From NCBI GenBank assembly GCA_002688335.1, contig NZCQ01000066.1, positions 1 to 14,996 on the forward strand: a stretch of 14,996 nucleotides of DNA, written 5' to 3'. The notes beneath the pieces are model-generated. The model saw only the letters and a list, made by a program, of their open reading frames with translations. It was not told the DNA's origin and did no database searches. The stretch comes from Candidatus Pacearchaeota archaeon. Lineage in GTDB: Archaea; Nanobdellota; Nanobdellia; Pacearchaeales; GW2011-AR1. Shown here in pieces: positions 1-6,349 of the stretch (positions within the stretch are counted from its first letter, which is position 1; each line of letters begins with the position of its first letter). A program made the translations under genes and the position numbers.

Positions 1-2
1 AC

Positions 3-47
3 CCGCCCTTAATTTGGTGTAGAAATAAACTTGAAAGATATGGCTAG
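3..47 (+). CDS. 3' end of an unidentified upstream gene (partial)
   Basis: The third forward frame is open from the window edge to a TAG at 45-47 and encodes 14 residues ending in RNKLERYG, a charged helix-like tail. It ends 42 nt before the gatB start on the same strand, so it could be the last codons of a co-directional neighbour, possibly another GatCAB subunit gene. Too little is visible to identify it, and a chance open frame of this length is quite possible. Confidence 0.25.
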   Translation, partial: PPLIWCRNKLERYG

Positions 48-60
48 TTGTGGGATAAAC

Positions 61-71
61 TTCTTAAAGTA
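61..71 (+). promoter_or_regulatory. TATA-like box for gatB
   Basis: The sequence ttcttaaagta is centred about 25 nt before the ATG at 90, the spacing expected if transcription starts at the start codon (leaderless). It supports ATG 90 over the upstream TTG at 48. The box is weak. Confidence 0.35.
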
Positions 72-89
72 TGGATGTTGATTGATTAT

Positions 90-1472
90 ATGGGTAAGAA
101 TGATGTTATGATTGGACTTGAAATTCATGGATATATTGAGAGTGAGGAGAAGCTATTTTGTAGATGTAAGAATTTTCATGATATGAAGAAGATTAAGCCG
201 AATACTAATGTGTGTCCTGTTTGTACGGGTCAGCCAGGAAGTAAACCTATGTTGCCTAATAAGTCTGCAATCGATAAGATTATTGAAATTGGATTGATTT
301 TGGGTTGTAAGGTTAATGTGGTTCCTAGGGTTATGGTTTTTCAGAGGAAGCATTATAGTTGGCCTGATATGCCTTATGGTTATCAAAAGACGATAAGTGG
401 TGGGCATAGTGATAATGTTGCTGTTAAGGGGAAGTTTGAAGGGATTGGAATAACGGAGGTTCACCTGGAAGAGGATCCTGCTGCATGGAACCCTGAAAGT
501 GGGAAGGTAGATTATAACCGGGCTGGAGTTCCACTAGTGGAGATAGTTACAGATCCTGATTTTAAGAGTAGTGTGGAAGTTGTTGAGTGGTTAAAGAAGT
601 TGGTTTTAACTTTGTCTTATATAAGGGCCTTGAATAAGGATGCAGGAATTAAAGCAGATGTCAATGTGAACATTAAGGGAGTTAGTGAAAGGGTGGAAAT
701 TAAAAATGTTAATTCAATTAGTGAGATTGCTAGAGCAATTGATTCTGAGATTGAGAGACATAAGAAAGAGAAACCTAAAAGTATTGAAACTAGGAGATGG
801 AATTCTGATGGAGGAATTACTGAATTGATGAGGAGTAAAGAAAACCAGGCAGATTATAGGTTTATTAGTGACCCCGATTTGCCTGCTTTGAAAATTGATA
901 AGAAAAGGGTTGATAAATTGAAGAAGAAGATTCCTGAGACGCCGATGGAGAAATTGGATAAGATAATTAAGAAACATAAAATAGGTAAGAAGGATGCAGA
1001 GGTTTTGACTCAGAATTTGGATATTGCTGAGTTGTATGAAGAAATTCTTGAAAAAGGAGTCGATAGTAAGTTTGCTTTGCCTTGGATAACTGTTGAATGG
1101 TTTTCGGTTCTTAATTATAATAAGAAGAGTATGGATGATGTTGAGATTAATGTAGAGCACTTTGTTGAGTTGCTTTCATTGGTTAAGGATGGGAAGATAA
1201 CCCCCCTTAAGGGTAAGGAGATTTTGAGAAAGTTTATTCCTAAATCGTTCTCGGCTGGAAAAGAGGCCTTGAAGAGTGGAAAGATAGATGATGAGAATGA
1301 ATTAAGAAAGGTTATTGAGAAGGTTGTTCGCGATAATGAGAAGGTTGTTGAGGATTATAAGAACGGTGAGAAAAAGTCTTTGAATTTTTTGATGGGGCAG
1401 ATAATGAAGGAAACAGACAGGAGGGCTGATTTTGTTGTTGCTAGGAAGGTTCTTGAGAGGGAGTTGAAGTAG
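90..1472 (+). CDS. gatB: Asp/Glu-tRNA amidotransferase subunit B (GatB)
   Basis: GatB is the tRNA-binding kinase subunit of GatCAB. It phosphorylates Glu or Asp mischarged on tRNA-Gln or tRNA-Asn so that ammonia from GatA can amidate it. The 460-residue product has family signatures in order: MIGLEIHG at residues 7-14, zinc cysteines C24, C26, C42 and C45 (CPVC), WPDMPYGYQ near 91-99, HLEED at 125-129 and DYNRAGVPLVEIV at 141-153. It ends in a YqeY-like helical tail (residues about 320-460) closing with FLMGQIMK, so the gene is full length. An in-frame TTG at 48 would add 14 residues, but the family motif begins right after ATG 90 and a TATA-like element sits 25 nt upstream. gatA and gatC are not in the window. 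In archaea GatCAB usually supplies Asn-tRNA, with GatDE making Gln-tRNA. Confidence 0.96.
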   Translation: MGKNDVMIGLEIHGYIESEEKLFCRCKNFHDMKKIKPNTNVCPVCTGQPGSKPMLPNKSAIDKIIEIGLILGCKVNVVPRVMVFQRKHYSWPDMPYGYQKTISGGHSDNVAVKGKFEGIGITEVHLEEDPAAWNPESGKVDYNRAGVPLVEIVTDPDFKSSVEVVEWLKKLVLTLSYIRALNKDAGIKADVNVNIKGVSERVEIKNVNSISEIARAIDSEIERHKKEKPKSIETRRWNSDGGITELMRSKENQADYRFISDPDLPALKIDKKRVDKLKKKIPETPMEKLDKIIKKHKIGKKDAEVLTQNLDIAELYEEILEKGVDSKFALPWITVEWFSVLNYNKKSMDDVEINVEHFVELLSLVKDGKITPLKGKEILRKFIPKSFSAGKEALKSGKIDDENELRKVIEKVVRDNEKVVEDYKNGEKKSLNFLMGQIMKETDRRADFVVARKVLERELK

Positions 1473-1520
1473 GTTTTTAAAGTTGCTTCTATATTAGTTA
1501 TTAAGAGATGTAATAAATAA

Positions 1521-2381
1521 ATGGTTTTTCTTCCAGTAATTGGTGCGGGGCTTGAAGCTGTTGGTTCGGTTTTAAGTAAGAGAATTGTTAATAGGCATAA
1601 TGTTAATTATAAGAATTATATTGTGTATGCCTTTCTTTCTATTGTTATTATTTCATTACCTCTTGCTTTGTACTTTTGGAGGGCTGATCCTATTGCTTTT
1701 AGTTCGGTTAATTTGAGTTTATTTGGGTTGATTGTTTTATTTTCAATTCTTGCTAATTGTTTTATTATTTATGCTTTGAAACGGGATAGTTTATCTGAAT
1801 TAACTCCGATGAGATTGACAGCACCTCTATTTACAATATTGATTGCATTTATTTTTAGTTTCTTTTTTGAGGTTTATACAGATGAAAGAAATTATTCGGT
1901 TTTGTTTTTTGCTTTGGTTGCTAGCGTTGCATTAATAATAGCTCATGTAAAAAGGGATGAGATTGTTTTTGATAAGTATTCTATTTTTACTCTTATTGGA
2001 AGTTTCTTATTTGCTGTTGAGATGGTGTTATCTAAGCCATTACTTGGTTTTTATAACCCTATTACGTTTTATTTTATTAGATCCTTATGGATCTTTGTTA
2101 TAACTTTGTTGATATTTCATCCGAAGGTTTCCTCATTGAAAAGTAAAGCCAAATGGATGATTTTTGGTGTTTCTATTATCTTTGTTTTGTATAGGGTGAT
2201 TATTTATTATGGGTATCTGACTCTTGGAATTGTTTTTACAACTTCTATTTTGGTGTTAGCTCCTGTTTTGATATTTGTTCTTGCAAGGATATTTTTGAAA
2301 GAGAAAGTAACTAGGAAGCAAGTTATTAGCTCTCTAATTATCGTTCTTTGTGTTCTTGGGGCTATTTGGGTTGGGGGCTAA
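1521..2381 (+). CDS. DMT-superfamily (EamA-like) transporter
   Basis: This 286-residue protein is almost wholly hydrophobic, with about ten predicted membrane helices in two halves. That is the usual layout of EamA/drug-metabolite transporters, which are two five-helix repeats. The first helix carries GAGLEAVGSVLSKRIV, and the second half restarts with a similar pattern near residue 155 (TLIGSFLFAVEMVLSKPLL), consistent with the internal duplication. The C terminus (LVLAPVLIFVLARIFLKEKV, then a last helix) matches the typical EamA end. Substrate cannot be inferred. A TATA-like tctatatta (1488-1496) lies about 28 nt before the ATG, so the message may be leaderless. The next gene has its own promoter directly at this stop codon. 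Confidence 0.85.
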   Translation: MVFLPVIGAGLEAVGSVLSKRIVNRHNVNYKNYIVYAFLSIVIISLPLALYFWRADPIAFSSVNLSLFGLIVLFSILANCFIIYALKRDSLSELTPMRLTAPLFTILIAFIFSFFFEVYTDERNYSVLFFALVASVALIIAHVKRDEIVFDKYSIFTLIGSFLFAVEMVLSKPLLGFYNPITFYFIRSLWIFVITLLIFHPKVSSLKSKAKWMIFGVSIIFVLYRVIIYYGYLTLGIVFTTSILVLAPVLIFVLARIFLKEKVTRKQVISSLIIVLCVLGAIWVGG

Positions 2382-2384
2382 ATG

Positions 2385-2393
2385 TTTATAAAA
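2385..2393 (+). promoter_or_regulatory. TATA box for the PH-domain gene
   Basis: tttataaaa is centred 25 nt before the ATG at 2414 and starts 3 nt after the stop of the preceding transporter gene. It implies a leaderless transcript and decides the start: the longer reading frame beginning at 2348 would start upstream of the promoter. Confidence 0.6.
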
Positions 2394-2413
2394 ACTCTTT
2401 TCTTTTGAATTTA

Positions 2414-2893
2414 ATGGTTAAAGAAGAGAGTGTTTTGAAGATTAGGCCTTCGAGGAAGGTTTATATTCCGTATTATTTGATGGTTATCTTTTTGTTGGGA
2501 GTGATTATCTATGTAAAATATACGGAGAGGCAGTTGAATGATACTGCTTTTTGGTTGGTTGTTATTTTTTCTGTTGGAGCTATTATTTTAACAGAGATAC
2601 ATCGGCTTGGCAATTCCTATGAAATTAATGAAAGATCTGTTTTGCATAGGAATGGATATTTTACTATTGTTACAAAGAGAACTGAGTTCGGATCCATTAG
2701 TGATGTGGATATAAAGCAGAATCTTTGGCAGAGGCTTTTTTCTTATGGACATGTGCATATATTTAAATTTTCAGAGGAGAATCCTGTTCATAATATTGAT
2801 AACCCTCATAAGTTTGCTGATTTTTTGGAGAGGCAGATTAGTAGGACTTGGGCTTCAAGTGGTGATGAAAGTGAGAAATTGAATAAAGATTAA
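2414..2893 (+). CDS. Membrane protein with bacterial-type PH domain
   Basis: The 159-residue product begins MVKEESVLKIRPSRK, then has two membrane helices close together (about residues 20-38 and 46-64), followed by a soluble region with the pattern of the bPH2/DUF304 (YdbS-like) domain: NSYEINERSVLHRNGYFTIV, a SISDVDIKQNLWQRLF segment and a VHIFKF strand. In this family the segment between the strands (I..V.....L.QRLF.YG.V.I) is the best conserved part and is clear here. Such proteins sit in the membrane with the PH-like fold exposed. Function is generally unknown. The stop is separated by a single base from the next ATG, so the two genes are probably cotranscribed. The start follows from the TATA box at 2385-2393. 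Confidence 0.75.
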   Translation: MVKEESVLKIRPSRKVYIPYYLMVIFLLGVIIYVKYTERQLNDTAFWLVVIFSVGAIILTEIHRLGNSYEINERSVLHRNGYFTIVTKRTEFGSISDVDIKQNLWQRLFSYGHVHIFKFSEENPVHNIDNPHKFADFLERQISRTWASSGDESEKLNKD

Positions 2894-2894
2894 G

Positions 2895-3596
2895 ATGGAA
2901 AAGGCAGAAGTGATACCTCAAGATAAGAAAAAGAAACACCATCATGTTTGGTTATTTATATATCTGATATTCTTTGGAGTTCTGTTTTTCTTAATCTATA
3001 CAAGTTTTTTTAATCCGGATTTAGCTAGGGGATTAACTGGAAGGGTTGTTGGATTCGATAAAGAGGAAGTTGTTAATGGGGTTAGTATGGATGCTGAGTT
3101 GGGCCTTGGGGTTATTGATGTTGGCTCTTATATGGATAAATTGAGTTTTAGATTGGATCAGGATGCTAGTTTTCTTGTTGGCGAGGGAAATATTAAATTA
3201 TCTAAGAGAGATAGTGTTGTGATCGATGGTTTTAATGGGAAATTCCTTGTAGATGGAATGAAGATTAGCAACTTTGAAGGTAGTGCAGATAGGATTTTTA
3301 TTGATGGATTGCCTATAGAGGGGATAGATGGAGGGATTGAGTTATGGAGTGAAGGTTTTAGTTATAGCTTTCTTGAGATGGAGGGAGTTTATTTAGATTC
3401 CCTATCTTATCCAACTTCTGGAAGGATAAATATAAATGATGATAAGGTTGTTGTAAGGTTGAATGAAGAAGGATTTGAATTGAATAAGTTTAAGGGGAAT
3501 GTTGATATTAGTAGGGGGTTGGTGAGGATGGATGGATTAGTTGATAGGTCGAATGTTAAGGGATTGGTTGAGGGAGATTTTGAAGAGAGGGAGTGA
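2895..3596 (+). CDS. Membrane-anchored beta-rich protein of unknown function
   Basis: I do not recognise this 233-residue protein. It starts with a short charged tail (KDKKKKHHHV-like, cytosolic by the positive-inside rule), one membrane helix at about residues 18-38 (VWLFIYLIFFGVLFFLIYTS), and then some 190 residues of alternating short hydrophobic strands and turns rich in Gly, Asp and Val (for example SFLVGEGNIKLSK, SVVIDGFNGKFLVDG, RININDDKVVVRLNE). The strand repeats of about 20-30 residues suggest a beta-solenoid or AsmA/LptC-like extended sheet exposed outside the cell, but this is inference from pattern only. It has no cysteines. It starts one base after the stop of the PH-domain gene, so the two may act together in the membrane. 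Confidence 0.7.
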   Translation: MEKAEVIPQDKKKKHHHVWLFIYLIFFGVLFFLIYTSFFNPDLARGLTGRVVGFDKEEVVNGVSMDAELGLGVIDVGSYMDKLSFRLDQDASFLVGEGNIKLSKRDSVVIDGFNGKFLVDGMKISNFEGSADRIFIDGLPIEGIDGGIELWSEGFSYSFLEMEGVYLDSLSYPTSGRININDDKVVVRLNEEGFELNKFKGNVDISRGLVRMDGLVDRSNVKGLVEGDFEERE

Positions 3597-3624
3597 ATAT
3601 TGGTGTTAAGATTGAATAAATGAG

Positions 3625-3942
3625 TTAACCAATTTCCAAAACAATCTTTTTATTATCTGGAACAGATACAAAAATTTCTTCACCAGATCTTAGATTTAAG
3701 CTCTTTACGATGTCTTGGTTGAAATACATTCCAAGCCGATCTTGAGATAATTTAATTATCTTTTGCTTTATTTTTAGGGGTGATTCTTTTTTCTTTAATT
3801 CATTAATTACTTTTATTGTGCTCTCGGGTTCAAAATTGTAGTAATCGCAGTTTGAACACTGATAACTTAATGCCGGAGTTTGAGCATCTTCTATCTCAAC
3901 TTCGGTCTTATTTAATTCATTATTACATTCAGGACATTTCAT
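3625..3942 (-). CDS. Zinc-ribbon/AbrB-fold antitoxin-like protein
   Basis: The 105-residue product has an N-terminal zinc ribbon with CPEC at residues 3-6 and CSNC near 29-32. A linker follows, and the C-terminal half (LSQDRLGMYFNQDIVKSLNL, then GEEIFVSV and KKIVLEI) has the SpoVT/AbrB swapped-hairpin pattern used by MazE-like antitoxins to bind DNA. The order zinc ribbon then DNA-binding domain is that of YgiT/MqsA-type antitoxins, although MqsA itself has an HTH. Its ATG overlaps the TGA of a small upstream ORF by ATGA (3939-3942), the usual linkage of a toxin-antitoxin operon. It probably binds the toxin through the ribbon and the operon promoter through the AbrB part. The partner is frameshifted. 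Confidence 0.7.
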   Translation of the reverse strand: MKCPECNNELNKTEVEIEDAQTPALSYQCSNCDYYNFEPESTIKVINELKKKESPLKIKQKIIKLSQDRLGMYFNQDIVKSLNLRSGEEIFVSVPDNKKIVLEIG

Positions 3943-4164
3943 TTTATGTGTTTAGCATTTATTACCCATAAGCTATTACTTTCTATTTTGCATAGTAAGT
4001 AATAGCTTTTCGTTTTTATTTCAATTCTATTTCTTCCTGGGGTTTTTTGTTGTTAAGATTATTTTAACGACCTCGCTCCAGGGAAAAGATTCTTCGTGGT
4101 AATTTTTGTAGTGGTTTGTTTTTCTAATACTTTTAAAGTATATTGTCAACCCCTTGAGTTTCAT
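3939..4164 (-). pseudogene. Frameshifted small toxin-like gene paired with the zinc-ribbon antitoxin
   Basis: On the minus strand an ORF from ATG 4164 encodes MKLKGLTIYFKSIRKT, then HYKNYHEESFPWSEVVKII and TTKNPRKK, and meets TAG at 4029-4027. The +1 frame continues at once with NRIEIKTKSYYLLCKIES and SLWVINAKHIK, and ends with TGA at 3941-3939, overlapping the antitoxin ATG by ATGA. Joined, they give one protein of about 78 residues: H-Y-H helix, PW..VV.II helix, then three strands ending V-I-N-A-K. This resembles the small RelE/DUF4258-like proteins found beside YgiT-type zinc-finger antitoxins. A net +1 change near 4030-4040 explains the break (one extra base, or loss of two or five). The toxin-like protein is probably inactive. 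An upstream TTG at 4149 is an alternative start. Confidence 0.65.
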
Positions 4165-4185
4165 AGTCATTTTGACTATATAAAT
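4163..4185 (-). promoter_or_regulatory. Hairpin and TATA-like box before the toxin-like ORF
   Basis: A perfect 7-bp inverted repeat (atagtca / tgactat, 3-nt loop, 4163-4179) overlaps a minus-strand TATA-like atttatatag (4176-4185). It lies right at the toxin-like start, where an autoregulated operon would carry its operator. The box is only about 16 nt from ATG 4164, so it fits the alternative TTG start at 4149 better. Confidence 0.35.
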
Positions 4186-4201
4186 TTTTGTATTTTTTTA
4201 A

Positions 4202-4258
4202 TCAAAAAATCAACTCAACAACAATCCCAAGAATAAAGATTAAGCTTAGGATGATTAT
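4202..4258 (-). pseudogene. C-terminal stub of a second amino-acid permease
   Basis: Reading the minus strand from 4258, 18 codons encode IIILSLIFILGIVVELIF followed by TGA. The intact permease at 4981-6108 ends IIITLILIFIAGMILELIF and stop. Aligned from the stop, about 12 positions are identical, including the final ELIF, a glycine eight residues from the end and the IFIL block. Codons differ, so this would be an old paralogue rather than a recent copy. The upstream part of that gene is missing: the frame runs into the end of the methyltransferase-like gene. Low-complexity membrane sequence can match by chance, so this is a moderate call. Confidence 0.4.
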
Positions 4259-4931
4259 TTCTTTATGATTGGTGCTAATATTGTCTTTTTTCTCCAGTAC
4301 ATGCTATTTTCTGGAGGATTTACCTTGCATGATTCCCATTTTATATCTTTAAATCCTGAGTTTTTTAATTTCTCAAGATGTTCTTTTGAGAACTTATTTG
4401 ATTCATCTGAGTAATAGGTTAATATTCCACCTTTTTTCAACAATCTATGTGCTTCCTTAAAAAATGGGAAATGGTTTTTGTGAATCTCTTTTTTAGATAA
4501 GGGGTAGGTATCAAAAAGAATTCCATCAAATGATTCTTTTTTTAATCTTTTTGTCATGTCTTCCCAGAAACCTTTCAATAGCTTAATCTTTTTGTTTTTT
4601 ATTTCTTTGTGAAACTCTTTTTTTGCAAATCTGCAAACTTCGGGATGTGCTTCGATAATTAGGTGTTCTTTTATTTTAGGAATGGTTTTATATTTTCTAT
4701 ATTTCTGAATGAAGTGGGCGCTATTCCCATCCCAAAACCTACTTCTAAAACTCTTCCTCCATTTTTACATGATATGGATGCTAGCTTCTTCATATAGTTA
4801 GATTCCCAACTCTGCATTATTTCATGGCTATTTATCTTTAAAGAACTCTTTTTGTAGTTTGCATGTTTTTTTAAGAATCTCTTTTTACTTGTAAACCCTA
4901 TGTCGTTTCTTATTGATACTGTTTTGTCCAT
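4255..4931 (-). pseudogene. Guanidinoacetate N-methyltransferase (GAMT)-like gene with a frameshift
   Basis: Two minus-strand frames join into one SAM-dependent methyltransferase of about 225 residues (human GAMT has 236). Frame one (4931 to about 4690) carries IMQSWESNYMKKLA and GGRVLEVGFGMGIA, nearly the GAMT text WETPYM and GGRVLEVGFGMAIA. Frame two (about 4687 to 4255) reads KIKEHLIIEAHPEV, LLKGFWEDM, FDGILFDTYPLS, HRLLKKGGILTYY and ends near PPENSMYW and ILAPIIKK, again in GAMT order. E43 and the Asp of LFDTYP, which bind the guanidino group in GAMT, and the acidic end of the LIIE strand that holds SAM, are present. One missing A in the run at 4686-4689 (minus strand AAAA, five expected) restores the frame. 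As written, translation ends at TAA 4671-4673. A true mutation, an assembly error or -1 slippage could each explain it. It follows the permease on the same strand with its own TATA box. Confidence 0.8.
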
Positions 4932-4953
4932 TATGTTTTTCTTGATTTGTTAG

Positions 4954-4963
4954 TTTATATAAA
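4954..4963 (-). promoter_or_regulatory. TATA box for the GAMT-like gene
   Basis: The palindromic tttatataaa is centred 27 nt before the minus-strand ATG at 4931, as in the other leaderless promoters of this window. It shows that the methyltransferase-like gene can be transcribed independently of the permease. Confidence 0.6.
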
Positions 4964-4980
4964 TTTGCATAGATTTTTAT

Positions 4981-6108
4981 TTAGAAAATCAACTCTAGAA
5001 TCATTCCTGCTATGAATATTAGGATTAGAGTTATTATTATAAACCAGTTGTTTGGTATTTGGAATTCAGGTTTTCGATTTCCTAGAGTTTTTGCTTTTTT
5101 ATGTGATAATAGAATTAGTATCCCCATTAGTCCTCCTGCTACAACTCCTCCTATCCCTAAGACATTTACGAAATTTAGTTGGTTAATTTTATCTAGAAAC
5201 ATGTATGCCATTATTGGGATGATTGTGGTTAAGACGAAGGCCTTTTTCTTTTGTAATTTTAGATCTAGATATAGGGTATCTTTGAGAGCGAAACTTAGAA
5301 CGAAGTAACTTGTGAGCATTGTAAATATTCCGAGGATTATCACTAGTTTTCCTAGGCCTATTGTTGCTATTTGGGGAACATTGGTTCCAAGAACTCCTAC
5401 AAACACTAGGCTGAAAGCAATGTAAGTTATTATTGGGATTATTGATCCTACTAGTATGGCTTGTTTTAATCTTTTTTCAGACCCTTTGATAAGGAATCTT
5501 ATTTCAGGAATGGCTGGGAATCCAATTAATGCAAAGAGAACAACCCCGAAGGGTAGGAATAAATTTATTGTGTTTATTGTTTTAAGGTTTTCAATGCTAA
5601 TTGATGGAGAGTAGTAGACTGAAATGATTATGATTAAGGCTAGAATTACAAAGACCCCGTATGTTTCAACTTTCTTCAATCCCTTGAGTCCTTCATTTAA
5701 GGCTATTGTCATTAATAACCAAAACCCGAATACGAATTGGGGGGCGTAAGTGTTTGAACCTGTAAGGAGTATTGATAGGGATGAACCTTCTCCTATGAGG
5801 TAGGCTATTAAGGCGGCATAGATTCCAAATATCGCTGCGAATGCCATAAGGTATTTTCCAGTTTTACCTAAATATTTTTCTGTTAGTCCTGGGAGCTGAC
5901 GATCTCTTTTGGTTCTTAAAGTTATTTCTCCTAAGCAAAGTAAGGTGTAGGTGACAATAAGTCCAAGAAATAAAACCCAGGAGAGTCCTATTAGGAATCC
6001 TGATTGGGCGAAAACATATGGGAGCCCTAAGATTCCTGCTCCAATAATTGAGCCGGATAGAGTGAAAGCTGCAGCTATGAACTTTTTTGATAGGAATGGT
6101 TTTCTCAT
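4981..6108 (-). CDS. Amino-acid permease, aromatic (Trp/Tyr) permease family
   Basis: The 375-residue protein has about eleven membrane helices and opens with AFTLSGSIIGAGILGLPYVF, the substrate-binding first-helix signature (G-S-I-I-G-A-G-I-L-G-L-P) of the APC-superfamily aromatic/hydroxy amino-acid permeases (Trp_Tyr_perm). Further features are a conserved acidic loop (LRTKRDRQLPGLTEKYLGK), GFPAIPEIR near residue 200 and a small-residue helix GIGGVVAGGLMGI near the end. It should import an amino acid with H+ or Na+. The substrate cannot be set from sequence. Its ATG overlaps the stop of the RHH-like ORF (ATGA), so the two form one operon. The next gene on this strand is GAMT-like, raising the possibility that the transported compound feeds a guanidino or amino-acid methylation step. 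Full length by comparison with the family. Confidence 0.85.
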   Translation of the reverse strand: MRKPFLSKKFIAAAFTLSGSIIGAGILGLPYVFAQSGFLIGLSWVLFLGLIVTYTLLCLGEITLRTKRDRQLPGLTEKYLGKTGKYLMAFAAIFGIYAALIAYLIGEGSSLSILLTGSNTYAPQFVFGFWLLMTIALNEGLKGLKKVETYGVFVILALIIIISVYYSPSISIENLKTINTINLFLPFGVVLFALIGFPAIPEIRFLIKGSEKRLKQAILVGSIIPIITYIAFSLVFVGVLGTNVPQIATIGLGKLVIILGIFTMLTSYFVLSFALKDTLYLDLKLQKKKAFVLTTIIPIMAYMFLDKINQLNFVNVLGIGGVVAGGLMGILILLSHKKAKTLGNRKPEFQIPNNWFIIITLILIFIAGMILELIF

Positions 6109-6242
6109 GTTGTTCTTTGAAGTTTTTCTAGATGTTCTCTAACTTTCTTGCTACCCAGTTTTTTTAATTTATCTTTTAATTTCTTATTAATTCTTATTAA
6201 ATAAATCTCTGGATGGTTCATCCTTTTCTCTCTACCTGTCAT
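6105..6242 (-). CDS. Short ribbon-helix-helix-like regulator upstream of the permease
   Basis: This 45-residue ORF runs from ATG 6242 to TGA 6107-6105, sharing ATGA with the permease start. It has a short strand PEIYLIRI (residues 11-18), then helix NKKLKDKLKKLG and helix SKKVREHLEKLQ, the length and order of a ribbon-helix-helix (Arc/MetJ/CopG-type) DNA-binding unit, with a strongly basic composition. Support for being real comes from a TATA box 26 nt before the ATG, the translational coupling to the permease, and direct repeats next to its promoter that could be its operator. It may control permease uptake in response to substrate. I did not recognise a specific family. A second in-frame ATG lies at residue 8. 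Confidence 0.55.
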   Translation of the reverse strand: MTGREKRMNHPEIYLIRINKKLKDKLKKLGSKKVREHLEKLQRTT

Positions 6243-6263
6243 GGGTTAATCAGTGGGAGATTG

Positions 6264-6272
6264 CTTATAAAC
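6264..6272 (-). promoter_or_regulatory. TATA box for the RHH-like ORF and permease
   Basis: On the minus strand gtttataag is centred 26 nt before ATG 6242, again leaderless spacing. It lies in the 107-nt divergent region shared with the endonuclease gene. Confidence 0.55.
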
Positions 6273-6277
6273 ATTTC

Positions 6278-6329
6278 TGTAATACTAATATAATCGAAAG
6301 GTATATAAATATATTTGTATTACTAATAT
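6278..6329. repeat. Pair of 14-nt direct repeats flanking a TATA box (candidate operators)
   Basis: tgtaatactaatat (6278-6291) and tgtattactaatat (6316-6329) agree at 13 of 14 positions with starts 38 nt apart. The cores gtaatac and gtattac are also reverse complements of each other. They bracket the plus-strand TATA box at 6302-6310 in the divergent promoter region, an arrangement typical of binding sites for a dimeric repressor. The RHH-like product encoded 36 nt away is the obvious candidate, by inference. Confidence 0.5.
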
Positions 6330-6340
6330 GGTGTGGGAGG
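6302..6340 (+). promoter_or_regulatory. Promoter and Shine-Dalgarno of the endonuclease gene
   Basis: A TATA box tatataaat (6302-6310) is followed by gggagg (6335-6340), nine bases before ATG 6350. A strong Shine-Dalgarno is unusual in this window, where most genes look leaderless. It suggests that this gene came with its own expression signals. Confidence 0.55.
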
Positions 6341-6349
6341 TTATGTAAA

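Noticed and set aside
2348..2413. 22-residue N-terminal extension of the PH-domain protein
   Set aside because: It overlaps the transporter gene in another frame and lies largely upstream of the TATA box at 2385-2393.
3970..4008. Perfect 12-bp inverted repeat aagctattactt / aagtaatagctt as an operator for the antitoxin gene
   Set aside because: It lies inside the reconstructed toxin-like reading frame (SYYLLCKIES region), so coding sequence explains it better than a promoter site. The repeat is real but I give it no function.
4027..4085. Hairpin-like pairings (gttgttaa / ttaacgac, and cctgg / ccagg) as a structured RNA
   Set aside because: The stretch is coding for the toxin-like ORF and the stems contain mismatches.
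5012..5308. Plus-strand ORF opposite the permease
   Set aside because: It is antisense to well-conserved permease codons and has no family pattern. The same holds for the other long frames opposite gatB, proS and deoxyhypusine synthase.
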